From assembly GCA_021793595.1 (NCBI GenBank), contig JAJYSL010000005.1:1-64000 (forward strand): a stretch of 64,000 bases of DNA, given 5' to 3'. Origin of the DNA: Acidobacteriota bacterium (GTDB taxonomy: Bacteria > Acidobacteriota > Terriglobia > Terriglobales > Acidobacteriaceae). The translations under genes were made by a program, and so were the position numbers. Below are positions 51,583 to 60,763 of this stretch, piece by piece (position 1 is the stretch's first letter; the number at the start of each line of letters is the position of its first letter). The notes under the pieces were generated by a model. It did no database searches and had not been told where the DNA came from. It worked only from the letters and a program-made list of their open reading frames with translations.

Positions 51583-53562
51583 ATGCGAAATGCAATTGCC
51601 TATTCGTTGCTTGCTTCGGCCCTTCTGACAACCACCGTTCTCGCCACGCCAAAACTGTCTGCTCAAGGCAGGAGCGGTTCGCAAGAGGCACAGATTGCGG
51701 AGAACAACGCGCTGGAAAAAGAGTTGGAGTCTGTTGCCATCATCGATCGCAAGGTAATGATTCCCATGAGCGACGGAAAGCTGATGGCAGCCGACATCTA
51801 TCGCCCAAAAGACGAATCGAAAAAGTATGGGACGGTTTTTGTTCGGACGCCATACAACTTTAACTACTGGGACATTGACCTGGGTGCGCCCCGCAATATG
51901 AGCGCGGAGTTGAATGCGGTGAAGCGCGGCTATGCCTATGTGGAGATCAACGAGCGCGGGCAGTTTTTTTCACAGGGAAATTACGACATCCTGGGGCCAC
52001 CACTGAGCGACGGATATGACGAATTTTCCTGGATCGCGAAGCAGCCCTGGTCGAACGGCAAGGTCGGAACGATCGGATGTTCTTCGACCGCTGAATGGCA
52101 GCTGGCGGTCACGGCCATGGGGAATCCAGCGGATGCGGCGTTTATCCCGATGGGATTTGGCGCCGGCGTTGGCCGGGTTGGACCCTATTACGAGCAGGGG
52201 AACTGGTATCGTGGCGGCGCGGTCCAAATGCTATTTATCGATTGGCTGTACGGCGTACAGAATTCGGTGCGTCCGATGTTCCCGGGAGACACATCGCAGG
52301 CGGAGCTGATCAAAGAGTCCAGGGCCTTCGATCTTGCCCCGCATTTCCCGCCCGTCGACTGGTCAAAAGCACTCTGGCATTTGCCGGAGATGGACATCAT
52401 CAAAGCTGTCAATGGTCCGAAGGGAATTTTCGCAGATCATATGCCGGGGATCGCGACGGGTGGCGCCATGATTGAGCGCACTCCCAACGATCCCGCGTGG
52501 TACAAAGGCGGCCTCTGGAACGATAGCATGAAAATCAACGTGCCCGGCTTCTGGTGGATGTCATGGTACGACGTGTCGATCGGTCCAAACCTGGCGGCTT
52601 ACAACTTCGTGCGCAAGACCGCGCGCCCGGACGTTGCCAATGAACAGTACGCGGTAATTGCTCCTACCGGCCACTGCGGTTATTGGCGGGCGACCGACCA
52701 CACTGTGATCGGCGAACGCGATATGGGCGATGCGCACATCAATGTGGACGCGCTGACGTATGGCTGGTTCGATCACTTCCTGAAGGGCGAAGACAATCAT
52801 GTGCTGGAAACGATGCCTAAAGTTCGCTACTACGTGATGGGTGAGAATCGCTGGGAAACCGCAAACACGTGGCCTCCGGAAGGCGCACAGGCGCTGAGCT
52901 TTTATCTGTCGAGCGACGGCAAGGCAAACAGCCTCTACGGGGATGGCTCGTTGTCCGTGGCTCCGCCGAAGCGGGATGTCGAAGACACGTTCACCTACGA
53001 TCCTATGAATCCAGTGCCGACACACGGCGGCAACGTGTGCTGCGAAGGCAACGCGGTACATCCGGGCGCGTTCGACCAGCGGCAAATGGAAACGCGCAAT
53101 GACATCCTGGTGTATACAACCGAGCCGTTCAAGCAAGGCACGGAAGTCAGCGGCCCGATCAACGTGACGCTTTATGTGTCTTCCGACGCGAAGGACACGG
53201 ACTTCACCGTGAAACTGATCGATGTGGCTCCGGACGGCCCCGCCTACAATCTGGATGAAAACATCCAGCGGATGCGCTATCGCAACGGATATGACAAGCC
53301 GCTGGCCTGGATGGAGCCCGGCAAGGTCTACAAAGTGACATTTCAGCCGATGCAGACCAGCGACTATATTGAAGCCGGTCATTCGCTGCGGATTGAGGTT
53401 TCGAGCAGCAACTTTCCGCGCTTCGATCGTAACTTGAACACTGGCGGCAACAACTACGATGAGACGAAAAGCGTCGTCGCGCATAACGAAGTGCATCATT
53501 CGGCGGAATATCCGTCGGAGATCACCATCACGGTAGTGCCGCACCCTCACCCTATGAAGTAA
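51583..53562 (+). CDS. Exported CocE/NonD family serine hydrolase
   Basis: A 659-residue alpha/beta hydrolase of the CocE/X-Pro dipeptidyl-peptidase S15 class, which acts on esters or peptides. A signal peptide (1-28) is followed by [18 protein letters not shown]. The catalytic Ser is expected in [13 protein letters not shown] (near S167), where the usual form is Gx[16 protein letters not shown] and APTGHCGYW are candidate sites of the acid and His. The C-terminal jelly-roll domain (about 430-650) includes [15 protein letters not shown] precedes the ATG. Alpha-amino-ester hydrolase is one possible specificity. Confidence 0.87.
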   Translation: MRNAIAYSLLASALLTTTVLATPKLSAQGRSGSQEAQIAENNALEKELESVAIIDRKVMIPMSDGKLMAADIYRPKDESKKYGTVFVRTPYNFNYWDIDLGAPRNMSAELNAVKRGYAYVEINERGQFFSQGNYDILGPPLSDGYDEFSWIAKQPWSNGKVGTIGCSSTAEWQLAVTAMGNPADAAFIPMGFGAGVGRVGPYYEQGNWYRGGAVQMLFIDWLYGVQNSVRPMFPGDTSQAELIKESRAFDLAPHFPPVDWSKALWHLPEMDIIKAVNGPKGIFADHMPGIATGGAMIERTPNDPAWYKGGLWNDSMKINVPGFWWMSWYDVSIGPNLAAYNFVRKTARPDVANEQYAVIAPTGHCGYWRATDHTVIGERDMGDAHINVDALTYGWFDHFLKGEDNHVLETMPKVRYYVMGENRWETANTWPPEGAQALSFYLSSDGKANSLYGDGSLSVAPPKRDVEDTFTYDPMNPVPTHGGNVCCEGNAVHPGAFDQRQMETRNDILVYTTEPFKQGTEVSGPINVTLYVSSDAKDTDFTVKLIDVAPDGPAYNLDENIQRMRYRNGYDKPLAWMEPGKVYKVTFQPMQTSDYIEAGHSLRIEVSSSNFPRFDRNLNTGGNNYDETKSVVAHNEVHHSAEYPSEITITVVPHPHPMK

Positions 53563-53587
53563 GCAAAGCAAGCAGGAGGAATCCATC

Positions 53588-55126
53588 GTGCAATCTTTTC
53601 TTTCGTCCACCGGCTCGAGAACGTTGCGCGTTGCGGCGCTGGCAGTAGTCCCGTGTTTCCTGCCGCTGGCTCGTGCGGAAGTACGTTTGCCGTCAATTTT
53701 CGCGGACCATATGGTGGTGCAGCGGAGCCTCCCCGTGCATGTTTGGGGAATGGCGACGCCAAATGAAATAGTGTCGGTTACATTTCGTGGGGAAACGGAA
53801 AGCACAATGACCGGACCGCTGGGACGGTGGAGCGTGTATCTGAAACCGGGCAAAGCCGGTGGTCCATTCTCCATGGAGGTGCGGGGAACCAACAAGATCA
53901 CGCTGCAGGATGTACTGGTGGGCGATGTCTGGATCGCGTCGGGGCAGTCCAACATGGAATTCCCCATGGCGGAGGGAATGAATCGTGGAGTGAACAATGA
54001 GAAGGCTGAGATCGCGGCCGCAAATTATCCTGAGATTCGCCTGCTGACGATTGCGACCAATTCTTCCGATTATCCGCTGGGAGATGCCGTGATCCGCCAG
54101 CCCTGGGGCGCGTGCACGCCCGCGACCGTCGCTCAGTTTTCGGCGGTTGGCTATTTCTTCGCTAGAGATCTGCAAGAACACCAACACGTTCCTATTGGAG
54201 TGATCGATGACACCTGGGGTGGAACCATCGCTGAAGCTTGGACCAGCCTGGATGGGCTTTCCGCGAATGCTTCGTTGATGCCCGTGTTTGCGTGGCGCGC
54301 CAAGCTGATGGATGAGCTGCCGACGAACATACTGGAGCAGAAGAAGGAGGAGGAGGAAATTGAATCCGCGAAAGCGGCGGGAAAGCCGATTCCGGAATTT
54401 TCCTGGCATCAGGATCCGGCGTCGTGGAAGCCGGCAGGCTTGTACAACGCAATGATCGCGCCTCTAACACCGTTTCCCATCAAAGGGGTGATCTGGTACC
54501 AGGGTGAGTCAAACGGCGATCCGGAATCCGTTCCAATCTACGGAGAGCTTTTCAAGACGATGATTCAGGACTGGCGCAATCATTGGACGGAAGGACCGTT
54601 TCCCTTCCTGTTTGTGCAGCTGACGAGCTGGAATCCTGGTTCGACATGGCCAGAACTTCGCGAACAGCAGACCGAGGCGCTTGCGCTGAAAAATACAGGC
54701 ATGGCGGTGACGATTGATGTTGGAGATCCAGACAATATTCATCCCAAAGACAAGCAGGATGTCGGAGCTCGACTAGCGCTGGCGGCGCGTGGAATCGCGT
54801 ATGGGGAGCCGATTGAATATTCCGGCCCCATTTTTCGTCAAGTGACAACCGAGGGCCATGGCTTGCGCGTCTGGTTCGATCACACCGGCGGAGGCCTGAC
54901 AAGCAAGGATGGAACGCTGCGCGGATTTGAAATCGCCGGTGTCGACCAGAAATATTTTCCCGCCCAGGCAACGATTGATGGCGACACCGTCTTGGTGTCG
55001 AGCCCCTCACTCGCTGCGCCGGTCGCAGTGCGATATGGATGGGCCGCCAATCCCGACTGCAATTTATACAACGGGGCGAATCTTCCCGCGTCTCCGTTTC
55101 GGGCAAAGGTGTTCAACAGCAACTAA
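53588..55126 (+). CDS. Sialate O-acetylesterase-like secreted esterase (SGNH)
   Basis: A 512-residue carbohydrate esterase of the SASA/DUF303 type. A signal peptide (about 1-30) is followed by a beta domain (LPSIFADHMVVQRSLPVHVWG) and the SGNH catalytic block DVWIASGQSNMEFPM with nucleophile S121. IDDTWGGTIAEAW, GVIWYQGESN and DVGDPDNIHPKDKQDVG hold the Gly, Asn and Asp-x-x-His of SGNH enzymes. Start GTG, with GGAGGA 7 bases upstream. It probably removes acetyl groups from glycans. It lies 25 bp after the CocE gene, so the two are likely co-expressed. Confidence 0.88.
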   Translation: MQSFLSSTGSRTLRVAALAVVPCFLPLARAEVRLPSIFADHMVVQRSLPVHVWGMATPNEIVSVTFRGETESTMTGPLGRWSVYLKPGKAGGPFSMEVRGTNKITLQDVLVGDVWIASGQSNMEFPMAEGMNRGVNNEKAEIAAANYPEIRLLTIATNSSDYPLGDAVIRQPWGACTPATVAQFSAVGYFFARDLQEHQHVPIGVIDDTWGGTIAEAWTSLDGLSANASLMPVFAWRAKLMDELPTNILEQKKEEEEIESAKAAGKPIPEFSWHQDPASWKPAGLYNAMIAPLTPFPIKGVIWYQGESNGDPESVPIYGELFKTMIQDWRNHWTEGPFPFLFVQLTSWNPGSTWPELREQQTEALALKNTGMAVTIDVGDPDNIHPKDKQDVGARLALAARGIAYGEPIEYSGPIFRQVTTEGHGLRVWFDHTGGGLTSKDGTLRGFEIAGVDQKYFPAQATIDGDTVLVSSPSLAAPVAVRYGWAANPDCNLYNGANLPASPFRAKVFNSN

Positions 55127-55695
55127 AGCGTCTGGGACGCAGAGAGTTTCGCGAGTTTGCGCAACGAGCTGAGTGGATCGTTAACGCGTCGACTGAAAGT
55201 GATGGAGACATAGGGAACCCAGCGAAAACGAGGCGGCTTGACACCTCGGCCCATGGCGACACGGTTCGCCACCATGGTTCCGATTTTGGCTTGATCCAAA
55301 ACCCACGCAGGATAATTCTCGCCCTGATGCTCCTTGATTCGATCACGTGCAGCCTGCAGCCGCGCTACGCCAGCGGCATCGAGCGGCGGCGGCGGCGTGT
55401 CGAAACCGTACAAAGCCTTCCATGCCGCTCCCAGCAAAGGAAAATCCGGCCGCAACGCCACCGGGTCAGATTGAGGCTCGAGTGAAGTCGCCGGCAACGC
55501 GTCGAATTCCCGATCGGTCCTGTCCAGTGGCGGCGCGAGGATAGGGTGCGCGTGGTTATCGACCGCCCAGATGGTCGAGATCTGGTGCGCAATTCCAGTA
55601 TCCATCTCCGGAGTTGCCTGCTGCGCGTAACAGAAACCGGCAGGTAGTAGCATCCCGGCTGCTGCCAGAGTTAGGAATTGTCGCACACACTTCAT
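55123..55695 (-). pseudogene. Truncated exported amidohydrolase
   Basis: The 190 residues begin with a signal peptide (to about 24) and then IWAVDNHAHPILAPPLDR, the metal-binding D-x-H-x-H type start of an amidohydrolase. Family members are far longer, usually over 400 residues, with more metal ligands downstream. Here the family-like part stops near FRWVPYV (about base 55213) and a short unrelated tail runs to a stop that overlaps the convergent esterase gene by 4 bases. The rest of the barrel is absent, so this is most likely a decayed gene. Confidence 0.6.
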
Positions 55696-55790
55696 CGCCT
55701 ATATCTCAATTGCAACAGTGACAGATACATATTGGCGCACGATGGCTCAACCGCACGCCACACCCGCCGCGATGGCGGACGCGGGCTGTA

Positions 55791-56171
55791 TTACTTGCGC
55801 AGATAGGCATCCGTTCCACGGATCCAGTCCTCTCGAGGCGGACAAAAGATATCCAAATCTACCGTATCTTCCAAAGCTTCGGCACTGTGCGGCAAGTTGG
55901 ACGGGATGACGAGAATTTCCCCACCACGCACGATCAGTTCCCTGCCTTCGATGACGAACTTCAACGCGCCATCCAGGACGTAGGTGATCTGCTCATTGTC
56001 ATGACTATGTTGCGGCACGAGCGATCCTTTGCGCAGAATGATTCGGGCCAGCATGCTGCGCTCTCCGGCAACAAACTGGCGATCGATCAATGGATTCAGT
56101 TGCTCGACAGGCATATCCTGCAGGCGAATGTGCTGTAATTTGGAGCTTGCCTGGTCCGTGTTCGTGCTCAT
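55791..56171 (-). CDS. Cupin domain protein
   Basis: A 126-residue single-domain cupin. Motif 1 is PQHSHDNEQITYVLDG with H55, H57 and E60 as metal ligands, and motif 2 has PSNLPHSAEAL with H95, so a full metal site is present. Function in this class ranges from dioxygenase to sugar or regulator binding, and none can be chosen here. AAGGG precedes the ATG. It is divergent from the SDR gene at 56276, 104 bp away, with which it may share control. Confidence 0.86.
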   Translation of the reverse strand: MSTNTDQASSKLQHIRLQDMPVEQLNPLIDRQFVAGERSMLARIILRKGSLVPQHSHDNEQITYVLDGALKFVIEGRELIVRGGEILVIPSNLPHSAEALEDTVDLDIFCPPREDWIRGTDAYLRK

Positions 56172-56275
56172 TGTGTCTACCCTTCCCCTTCGTGTGGCCT
56201 AAGTATCGCAGTCTACCTAGGCTGTAGACCGCGTCGATGCAGGACGCGGACGGACTTGATATTTATACTCACCCT

Positions 56276-57064
56276 ATGGAAACGGGACTGGGAAGTCGTG
56301 TCGCCATTGTTGCCGCATCCAGCAAAGGAATCGGTCGTGCCACGGCGCTTGCTTTCGCCGCCGAAGGCGCGAATCTCGCCCTCTGCGCTCGTCATGCCGA
56401 GCCCTTGAACCAAGTCGCCGAAGAAGCGCGGCGGGTGTACGGGGTGACTGTTTATACCGAGACGGTCGACGTTGCGGAAGACGAAAGCGTGCGCCAGTTT
56501 GTGGACAATGTTCACGGCCATTTTGGCAGAATTGATATCTGCGTGACAAACGCCGGTGGTCCGCCAGCCAAGCCGTTCGCGAAAACCACAATGGCGGAAT
56601 GGGACAGCGCCTATCAGTTGAACCTTCGCAGCATCGTATCGTTCGCACATGCGGTTCTTCCTTCAATGCAACAACAGCACTGGGGGCGTTTCATCGCTAT
56701 CACATCGGTGGCCGTCAAGCAGCCAGTGCTCGAACTGGTTCTTTCCAACGCGGTCCGCACCGGCGTGCTTGGGTTGGTGCGTTCCCTGGCGACGCAATAC
56801 GGTCCCGACAACATCACTATCAATAATGTTGGCCCCGGTTATACCGCGACCGATCGGGTAAAAGAACTGGCGCAATCGACCGCGCAAACCACGGGTCGCA
56901 CTGCCGCCGATTACGAAGCGGAAGTGGCGAAAGACATTCCGCTGCGACGACTGGCGAAGCCGGAAGAAGTCGCCGATGCGATCGTCTGGCTTGCTTCAGA
57001 GCGCGCTGCATACATCACTGGGCAAACCATTCTGGTGGACGGTGGCGTCTATCGCGGCTTGTAG
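56276..57064 (+). CDS. SDR family oxidoreductase with altered Tyr/Lys site
   Basis: A 262-residue Rossmann-fold protein. The cofactor motif is AASSKGIGRATALAFA (13-28), followed by NAGG (92-95), the active-site Ser S144 (AITSVAV) and PGYTATDRV. Thirteen residues after S144, where classical SDRs have YxxxK, the sequence is S157-NAV-R161. A similar SN--R form occurs in an SDR subgroup as I recall it, so this is likely real and not an error. Without the Tyr and Lys, catalysis must differ or be absent. ATG 56276 is preferred to 56237 because it starts directly before the first strand. Confidence 0.85.
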   Translation: METGLGSRVAIVAASSKGIGRATALAFAAEGANLALCARHAEPLNQVAEEARRVYGVTVYTETVDVAEDESVRQFVDNVHGHFGRIDICVTNAGGPPAKPFAKTTMAEWDSAYQLNLRSIVSFAHAVLPSMQQQHWGRFIAITSVAVKQPVLELVLSNAVRTGVLGLVRSLATQYGPDNITINNVGPGYTATDRVKELAQSTAQTTGRTAADYEAEVAKDIPLRRLAKPEEVADAIVWLASERAAYITGQTILVDGGVYRGL

Positions 57065-57082
57065 CGTAGGCGTCGCTCCTTC

Positions 57083-59242
57083 TCACGGCAACGCGAACGC
57101 AACGTAGTAGCCTTCAGACGGCCCTTTGTCCATTTTGCTTCCCGCGGCAGCAATCGCGACATATTGTTTTCCGTCCACCATGTACGTGATAGCCGTGGCT
57201 ACGCCGGGAGCGGGCAAATCGGCATTCCACAGCAGATGGCCGGTCTGACTGTTAAATGCGCGAATTTTTTTATCATAAGCCGTGGCTCCGATGAATAGCA
57301 GCCCTCCGGCCGTGACCACGGGGCCACCATAATTTTCTGTACCGGTATGAGCCATTCCTTTGGCGGCGAGCGCGGGATAATATCCCAAAGGGATTTTCCA
57401 TAGATATTTTCCTGTGTTCAGATCAATCGCATTCAACGTTCCCCACGGAGGCGTGATTGCAGGATAGCCGTCGGGATCGAGGAATTTTCGATAGCCCGTA
57501 AACATATATCCGCCACCGCTTTGGCCCGAGCCGGGGGCGCTTGTAGATTCTTTCTCCGACTGCGCGGCTGTTGTTGCGGAGGAGGGTGCGTGGGAGCCGT
57601 TCTTTAAGTACTCGAGTAGTGCAACAAGGTCGCTCCCAGTGATGCTCGGAAACGGAGGCATTCTGCCCGCACCGGCGTGAATCTTGTCGACAATCTGCTG
57701 AGTGGTCATGCGTTTGTCGATATCAATTAGCGAAGGAAATGTAGGAGGAGAGCCCGTCCTGTTGGTGCCGTGACATATGCCGCATTGACTTTGATACAGC
57801 TTTTCACCCTGCCCCGCAGCAGCTTTACTGCGAATTAACCCGCCTGTCCAAGCCATTTCATTGGAGTTGATATAGATGACGCCAGTCGTCGGATCAACGG
57901 CAGGGCCGCCCCACTCCGCGCCTCCATCAAAGCCCGGAAACACGACTGTCTGTTTATCCAGACTGAGGGGCACAAATTGTCCAGCACTAATGAATGTTTT
58001 GAATTGCTTCTCCGCCCAGGCATGTGCTGCCGGCGTACGATTCGTCAGCATATCTGCGGTCAGCAGTTGACGAGCATACGGTTTCGGCGCTGTCGGAAGC
58101 GGCTGGGTCGGCGACGCAACTTCTCCTGGAACCGTGCTCGGGGGATATTCCTTCTCCTCAATTGGAAACAGCGACTGCCCAGTGACGCGATTGAACAGGT
58201 ACACATATCCCTGCTTGGTCGTCTGAGCCACCGCATCGACACGCTTGCCGTCATGTTCCACTGTCACCAACGCAGGTGCAGCTGGAAAATCGCGATCCCA
58301 GATGTCGTGATGAACGCCTTGAAAATGCCAAATGCGTTTACCTGTATTGGCGTCGAGCGCAAGCAGCGTGTCGGCAAATAAATCGTTGCCGATGCGATCC
58401 CCGCCGTAAAAATCAAACACTGCAGAGCCGGTCGGCACATACACGATGCCTCGTTTAGTGTCGATCGTCATGCCAGCCCAATTATTGGCGGAACCCGCAG
58501 TCTTCCACGCGCCCTTCGGCCAGGTGTTGTAGCCAAATTCTCCGGGACGGGGAATGGTATGAAATCTCCACATCAGGGCTCCAGTGCGAACATCGAACGC
58601 ACGGATGTCGCCAAGCGGTGCGGGATGGGTTTCCGGTTCCATGGCTCCCATGATGATCAGATTTTTGTAGACAACGCCGGGAGTGGTGATCGCAAGCGAC
58701 TCCCGGTGATAGTCGCGGCCGAGCCCTTTGCGCAGATCGATGCGGCCGTTTTCACCGAAAGAAGAAATCGGCGTACCAGTGGCCGGATCGAGAGCGTAAA
58801 GAAAATTCATCACGCCCGCGAGCAGCCTGCTCTGCTTGCCATTGGTCCAGTACGCGAGCCCGCGCATCGGTCCTGGGCCGCGGATACCTGAATCGAACTT
58901 CCATAGCAATTTGCCGGACGCGGCGTCCAGAGCGATAACCTTCTGATTAGCGGTGTAGCCGTACAGAATGTGGCCGATGACGAGCGGGCTGGTCTCGAGA
59001 GCGCCTTTCTCGCCCGTATCGAAGACCCACGCCCGGCGCAGCTCACCCACATTCTGTCGATTGATTTGCGCCAGCGCTGAATAATGATCGTTGGCGAGCT
59101 GCCCTCCATACACGGGCCAGTCGATTGTTTCCCGAGTGGTTGATGCTGCGCCAGACGCGGTTGCAGGTGCTAACACGGGCACGAGACAGATTCCGAGGCA
59201 AAGTGCGGCAAAAGAAATTCGAAGCCTGATTGTCATCTTCAT
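57083..59242 (-). CDS. PQQ-dependent quinoprotein dehydrogenase with cytochrome c domain
   Basis: An exported dehydrogenase oxidising an alcohol or sugar. Counted from 59242, residues 1-32 form the signal peptide and about 719 residues make the protein. The beta-propeller blades have the W-motif style, e.g. WPVYGGQLANDHYSALAQIN, KVIALDAASGKLLWKF, VIALDLNTGK-like INSNEMAW and LNAIDLNTGKYLWKIPLG. A cytochrome c insert near residues 480-560 has QCGICHG (CxxCH heme site) with a later Met candidate. Electrons probably go to a periplasmic cytochrome. Related to glucose/methanol dehydrogenases; the substrate is unknown. Upstream ATG positions only lengthen the leader. Confidence 0.9.
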   Translation of the reverse strand: MKMTIRLRISFAALCLGICLVPVLAPATASGAASTTRETIDWPVYGGQLANDHYSALAQINRQNVGELRRAWVFDTGEKGALETSPLVIGHILYGYTANQKVIALDAASGKLLWKFDSGIRGPGPMRGLAYWTNGKQSRLLAGVMNFLYALDPATGTPISSFGENGRIDLRKGLGRDYHRESLAITTPGVVYKNLIIMGAMEPETHPAPLGDIRAFDVRTGALMWRFHTIPRPGEFGYNTWPKGAWKTAGSANNWAGMTIDTKRGIVYVPTGSAVFDFYGGDRIGNDLFADTLLALDANTGKRIWHFQGVHHDIWDRDFPAAPALVTVEHDGKRVDAVAQTTKQGYVYLFNRVTGQSLFPIEEKEYPPSTVPGEVASPTQPLPTAPKPYARQLLTADMLTNRTPAAHAWAEKQFKTFISAGQFVPLSLDKQTVVFPGFDGGAEWGGPAVDPTTGVIYINSNEMAWTGGLIRSKAAAGQGEKLYQSQCGICHGTNRTGSPPTFPSLIDIDKRMTTQQIVDKIHAGAGRMPPFPSITGSDLVALLEYLKNGSHAPSSATTAAQSEKESTSAPGSGQSGGGYMFTGYRKFLDPDGYPAITPPWGTLNAIDLNTGKYLWKIPLGYYPALAAKGMAHTGTENYGGPVVTAGGLLFIGATAYDKKIRAFNSQTGHLLWNADLPAPGVATAITYMVDGKQYVAIAAAGSKMDKGPSEGYYVAFALP

Positions 59243-59367
59243 CCTGGACGTGAACTGCAGGTAGCTTGTCGGCAACACGACGCCGAGGCGCGCTTCATTC
59301 TCCATCTCACCTTACCTTGCTACTGAATCGACATTCTCGCACGAATGGAAAGGCGTCTGCGGATACT

Positions 59368-60522
59368 TTATTCCTGAATCACAGCCTTGACCAGGTTGCG
59401 TGGATGGTCGACATTGCGTCCGTGCAGCAGCGCGATCTGATACGCAAAAAACTGCAACGGAATCACCTCGCAAATCGGCAGCAGATACTCACTGCATCGA
59501 GGAACGAAGACACAATGCTGGCTATACTGCGGTACTTCCTTGTCTCCCTCGTTCGCCAACGCAAAGACCTGCGCGCCTTGCTCCCGCATGTCCTTCAACA
59601 ACTGCACCACTTTGGAATAACGCAGCAGTGAATCGTGGTCCTTAGGATCATGAGTTGCCAATACAACCAGAGGCGTTTCGGGGCCGACCAGGGCGTTGGG
59701 GCCATGTTTCAGCTCGCCTGCCGGATAGCCTTCCGCGTGCGTATAGGAGGACTCTTTCAGCTTGAGAGCACCTTCGCGCGCGATGGCGTAATGAATGCCG
59801 CGGCCCAGAAATAGAAAGGCCGTCGCTTCGCGATAGCTGGCGGCCAATTCCTGGACCTTCTGCTCCCACACAGGCAATGCCTTGGCGATGATTTCGGGAA
59901 GTGCGAGCGCTTCTCCGCACATGGAATCGGCAACATTCAGAGTCATACGGCCACGTTGATGGGCGAGGGAAAGGGAAAGCAGATAGAGAACGAGCAGTTG
60001 GCCGGTGAAACTCTTGGTGGCAGGAATTGCTTTCTCCGGCCCCGCACATACGGGAAGACTCGCGCGTGCTTCCCTGGCCATGGAAGAGTCGCTACGATTC
60101 GTGATCGCCGCAGTTTGCAGCCCACGAGAACGCGCTTCGCGCAGAGCGGCCAACGTGTCCGCCGTTTCTCCGGATTGCGAGATAACGATGACGGCGGGGT
60201 TGTGCAGCGTGTGAGTGGAGCGATAACAATACTCGCTGGCATACTCCACATCGACGGCGAGGCCGGCAATATCTTCCAGCATGATTTCACCGGCCAATCC
60301 GGCATGTCGGCTGGATCCGCTGGCGGCGACAACGATGCGTTCGTGACCGAGCAGCGCACTGTGGGCTGCCAGCATGGGCTCGCGCGCCAGCCGGCCGTCC
60401 CGCGTGTAATAGGCGAGCGTGTCAGCCAGGGCCTGCGGCTGTTCAAAAATCTCGCGCAACATGATATGTGGAAACTGTCGCGTGGTGTCGAAGGCGGGAG
60501 CGTGAGGCGAATCGATAGTCAT
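59368..60522 (-). CDS. SIS-domain sugar isomerase/deaminase, GlmS-like without glutaminase
   Basis: A 384-residue protein of two SIS domains (about 60-200 and 225-375) like the C-terminal half of GlmS. AASGSSRHAG and ISQSGETADTL bind phosphosugar. EGALKLKESSYTHAEGYPAGELKHGP carries the GlmS isomerase Glu, Lys and His, and VDHPRNLVKAVIQE keeps the C-terminal Lys. The N-terminal glutaminase is missing, so it would deaminate or isomerise amino-sugar phosphates, as in the NagB-II, AgaS and FrlB types. ATG 60522 is preferred to a TTG 12 bases upstream. It lies 125 bp upstream of the PQQ gene, on the same strand. Confidence 0.88.
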   Translation of the reverse strand: MTIDSPHAPAFDTTRQFPHIMLREIFEQPQALADTLAYYTRDGRLAREPMLAAHSALLGHERIVVAASGSSRHAGLAGEIMLEDIAGLAVDVEYASEYCYRSTHTLHNPAVIVISQSGETADTLAALREARSRGLQTAAITNRSDSSMAREARASLPVCAGPEKAIPATKSFTGQLLVLYLLSLSLAHQRGRMTLNVADSMCGEALALPEIIAKALPVWEQKVQELAASYREATAFLFLGRGIHYAIAREGALKLKESSYTHAEGYPAGELKHGPNALVGPETPLVVLATHDPKDHDSLLRYSKVVQLLKDMREQGAQVFALANEGDKEVPQYSQHCVFVPRCSEYLLPICEVIPLQFFAYQIALLHGRNVDHPRNLVKAVIQE

Positions 60523-60763
60523 AAGAGATCTCAATCAGGTGTGGCAGGCATGGGCAGAATCCAAAAGACTCCTGAAACAGTGGCAAACCTGAAGCCTGTA
60601 CTTGCCCGTTTTTCTATTCTAACGATTAAATCTGCGCTCTCGATATCTTTGAGCCTCAAAACCGAAACCAAGGAGGCCCAAGGAGTTTTCTTGACCTCTG
60701 CCGCCAGGCTTTTCGTTCGGCCAGATTATAACGGTCGCGATGTCGACTCCGATGGATCGCGGC

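Noticed and set aside
52561..53997. A 478-codon antisense frame over the CocE gene and the start of the esterase gene
   Set aside because: It is a shadow of two strong plus-strand genes in high-GC DNA; the translation shows no domain and is Arg/His-rich as expected of an antisense frame.
55764..55778. CCGCC-GCGAT-GGCGG hairpin downstream of the cupin gene
   Set aside because: The stem is only 5 bp in GC-rich DNA and lacks a T-run, so a terminator call is not supported.
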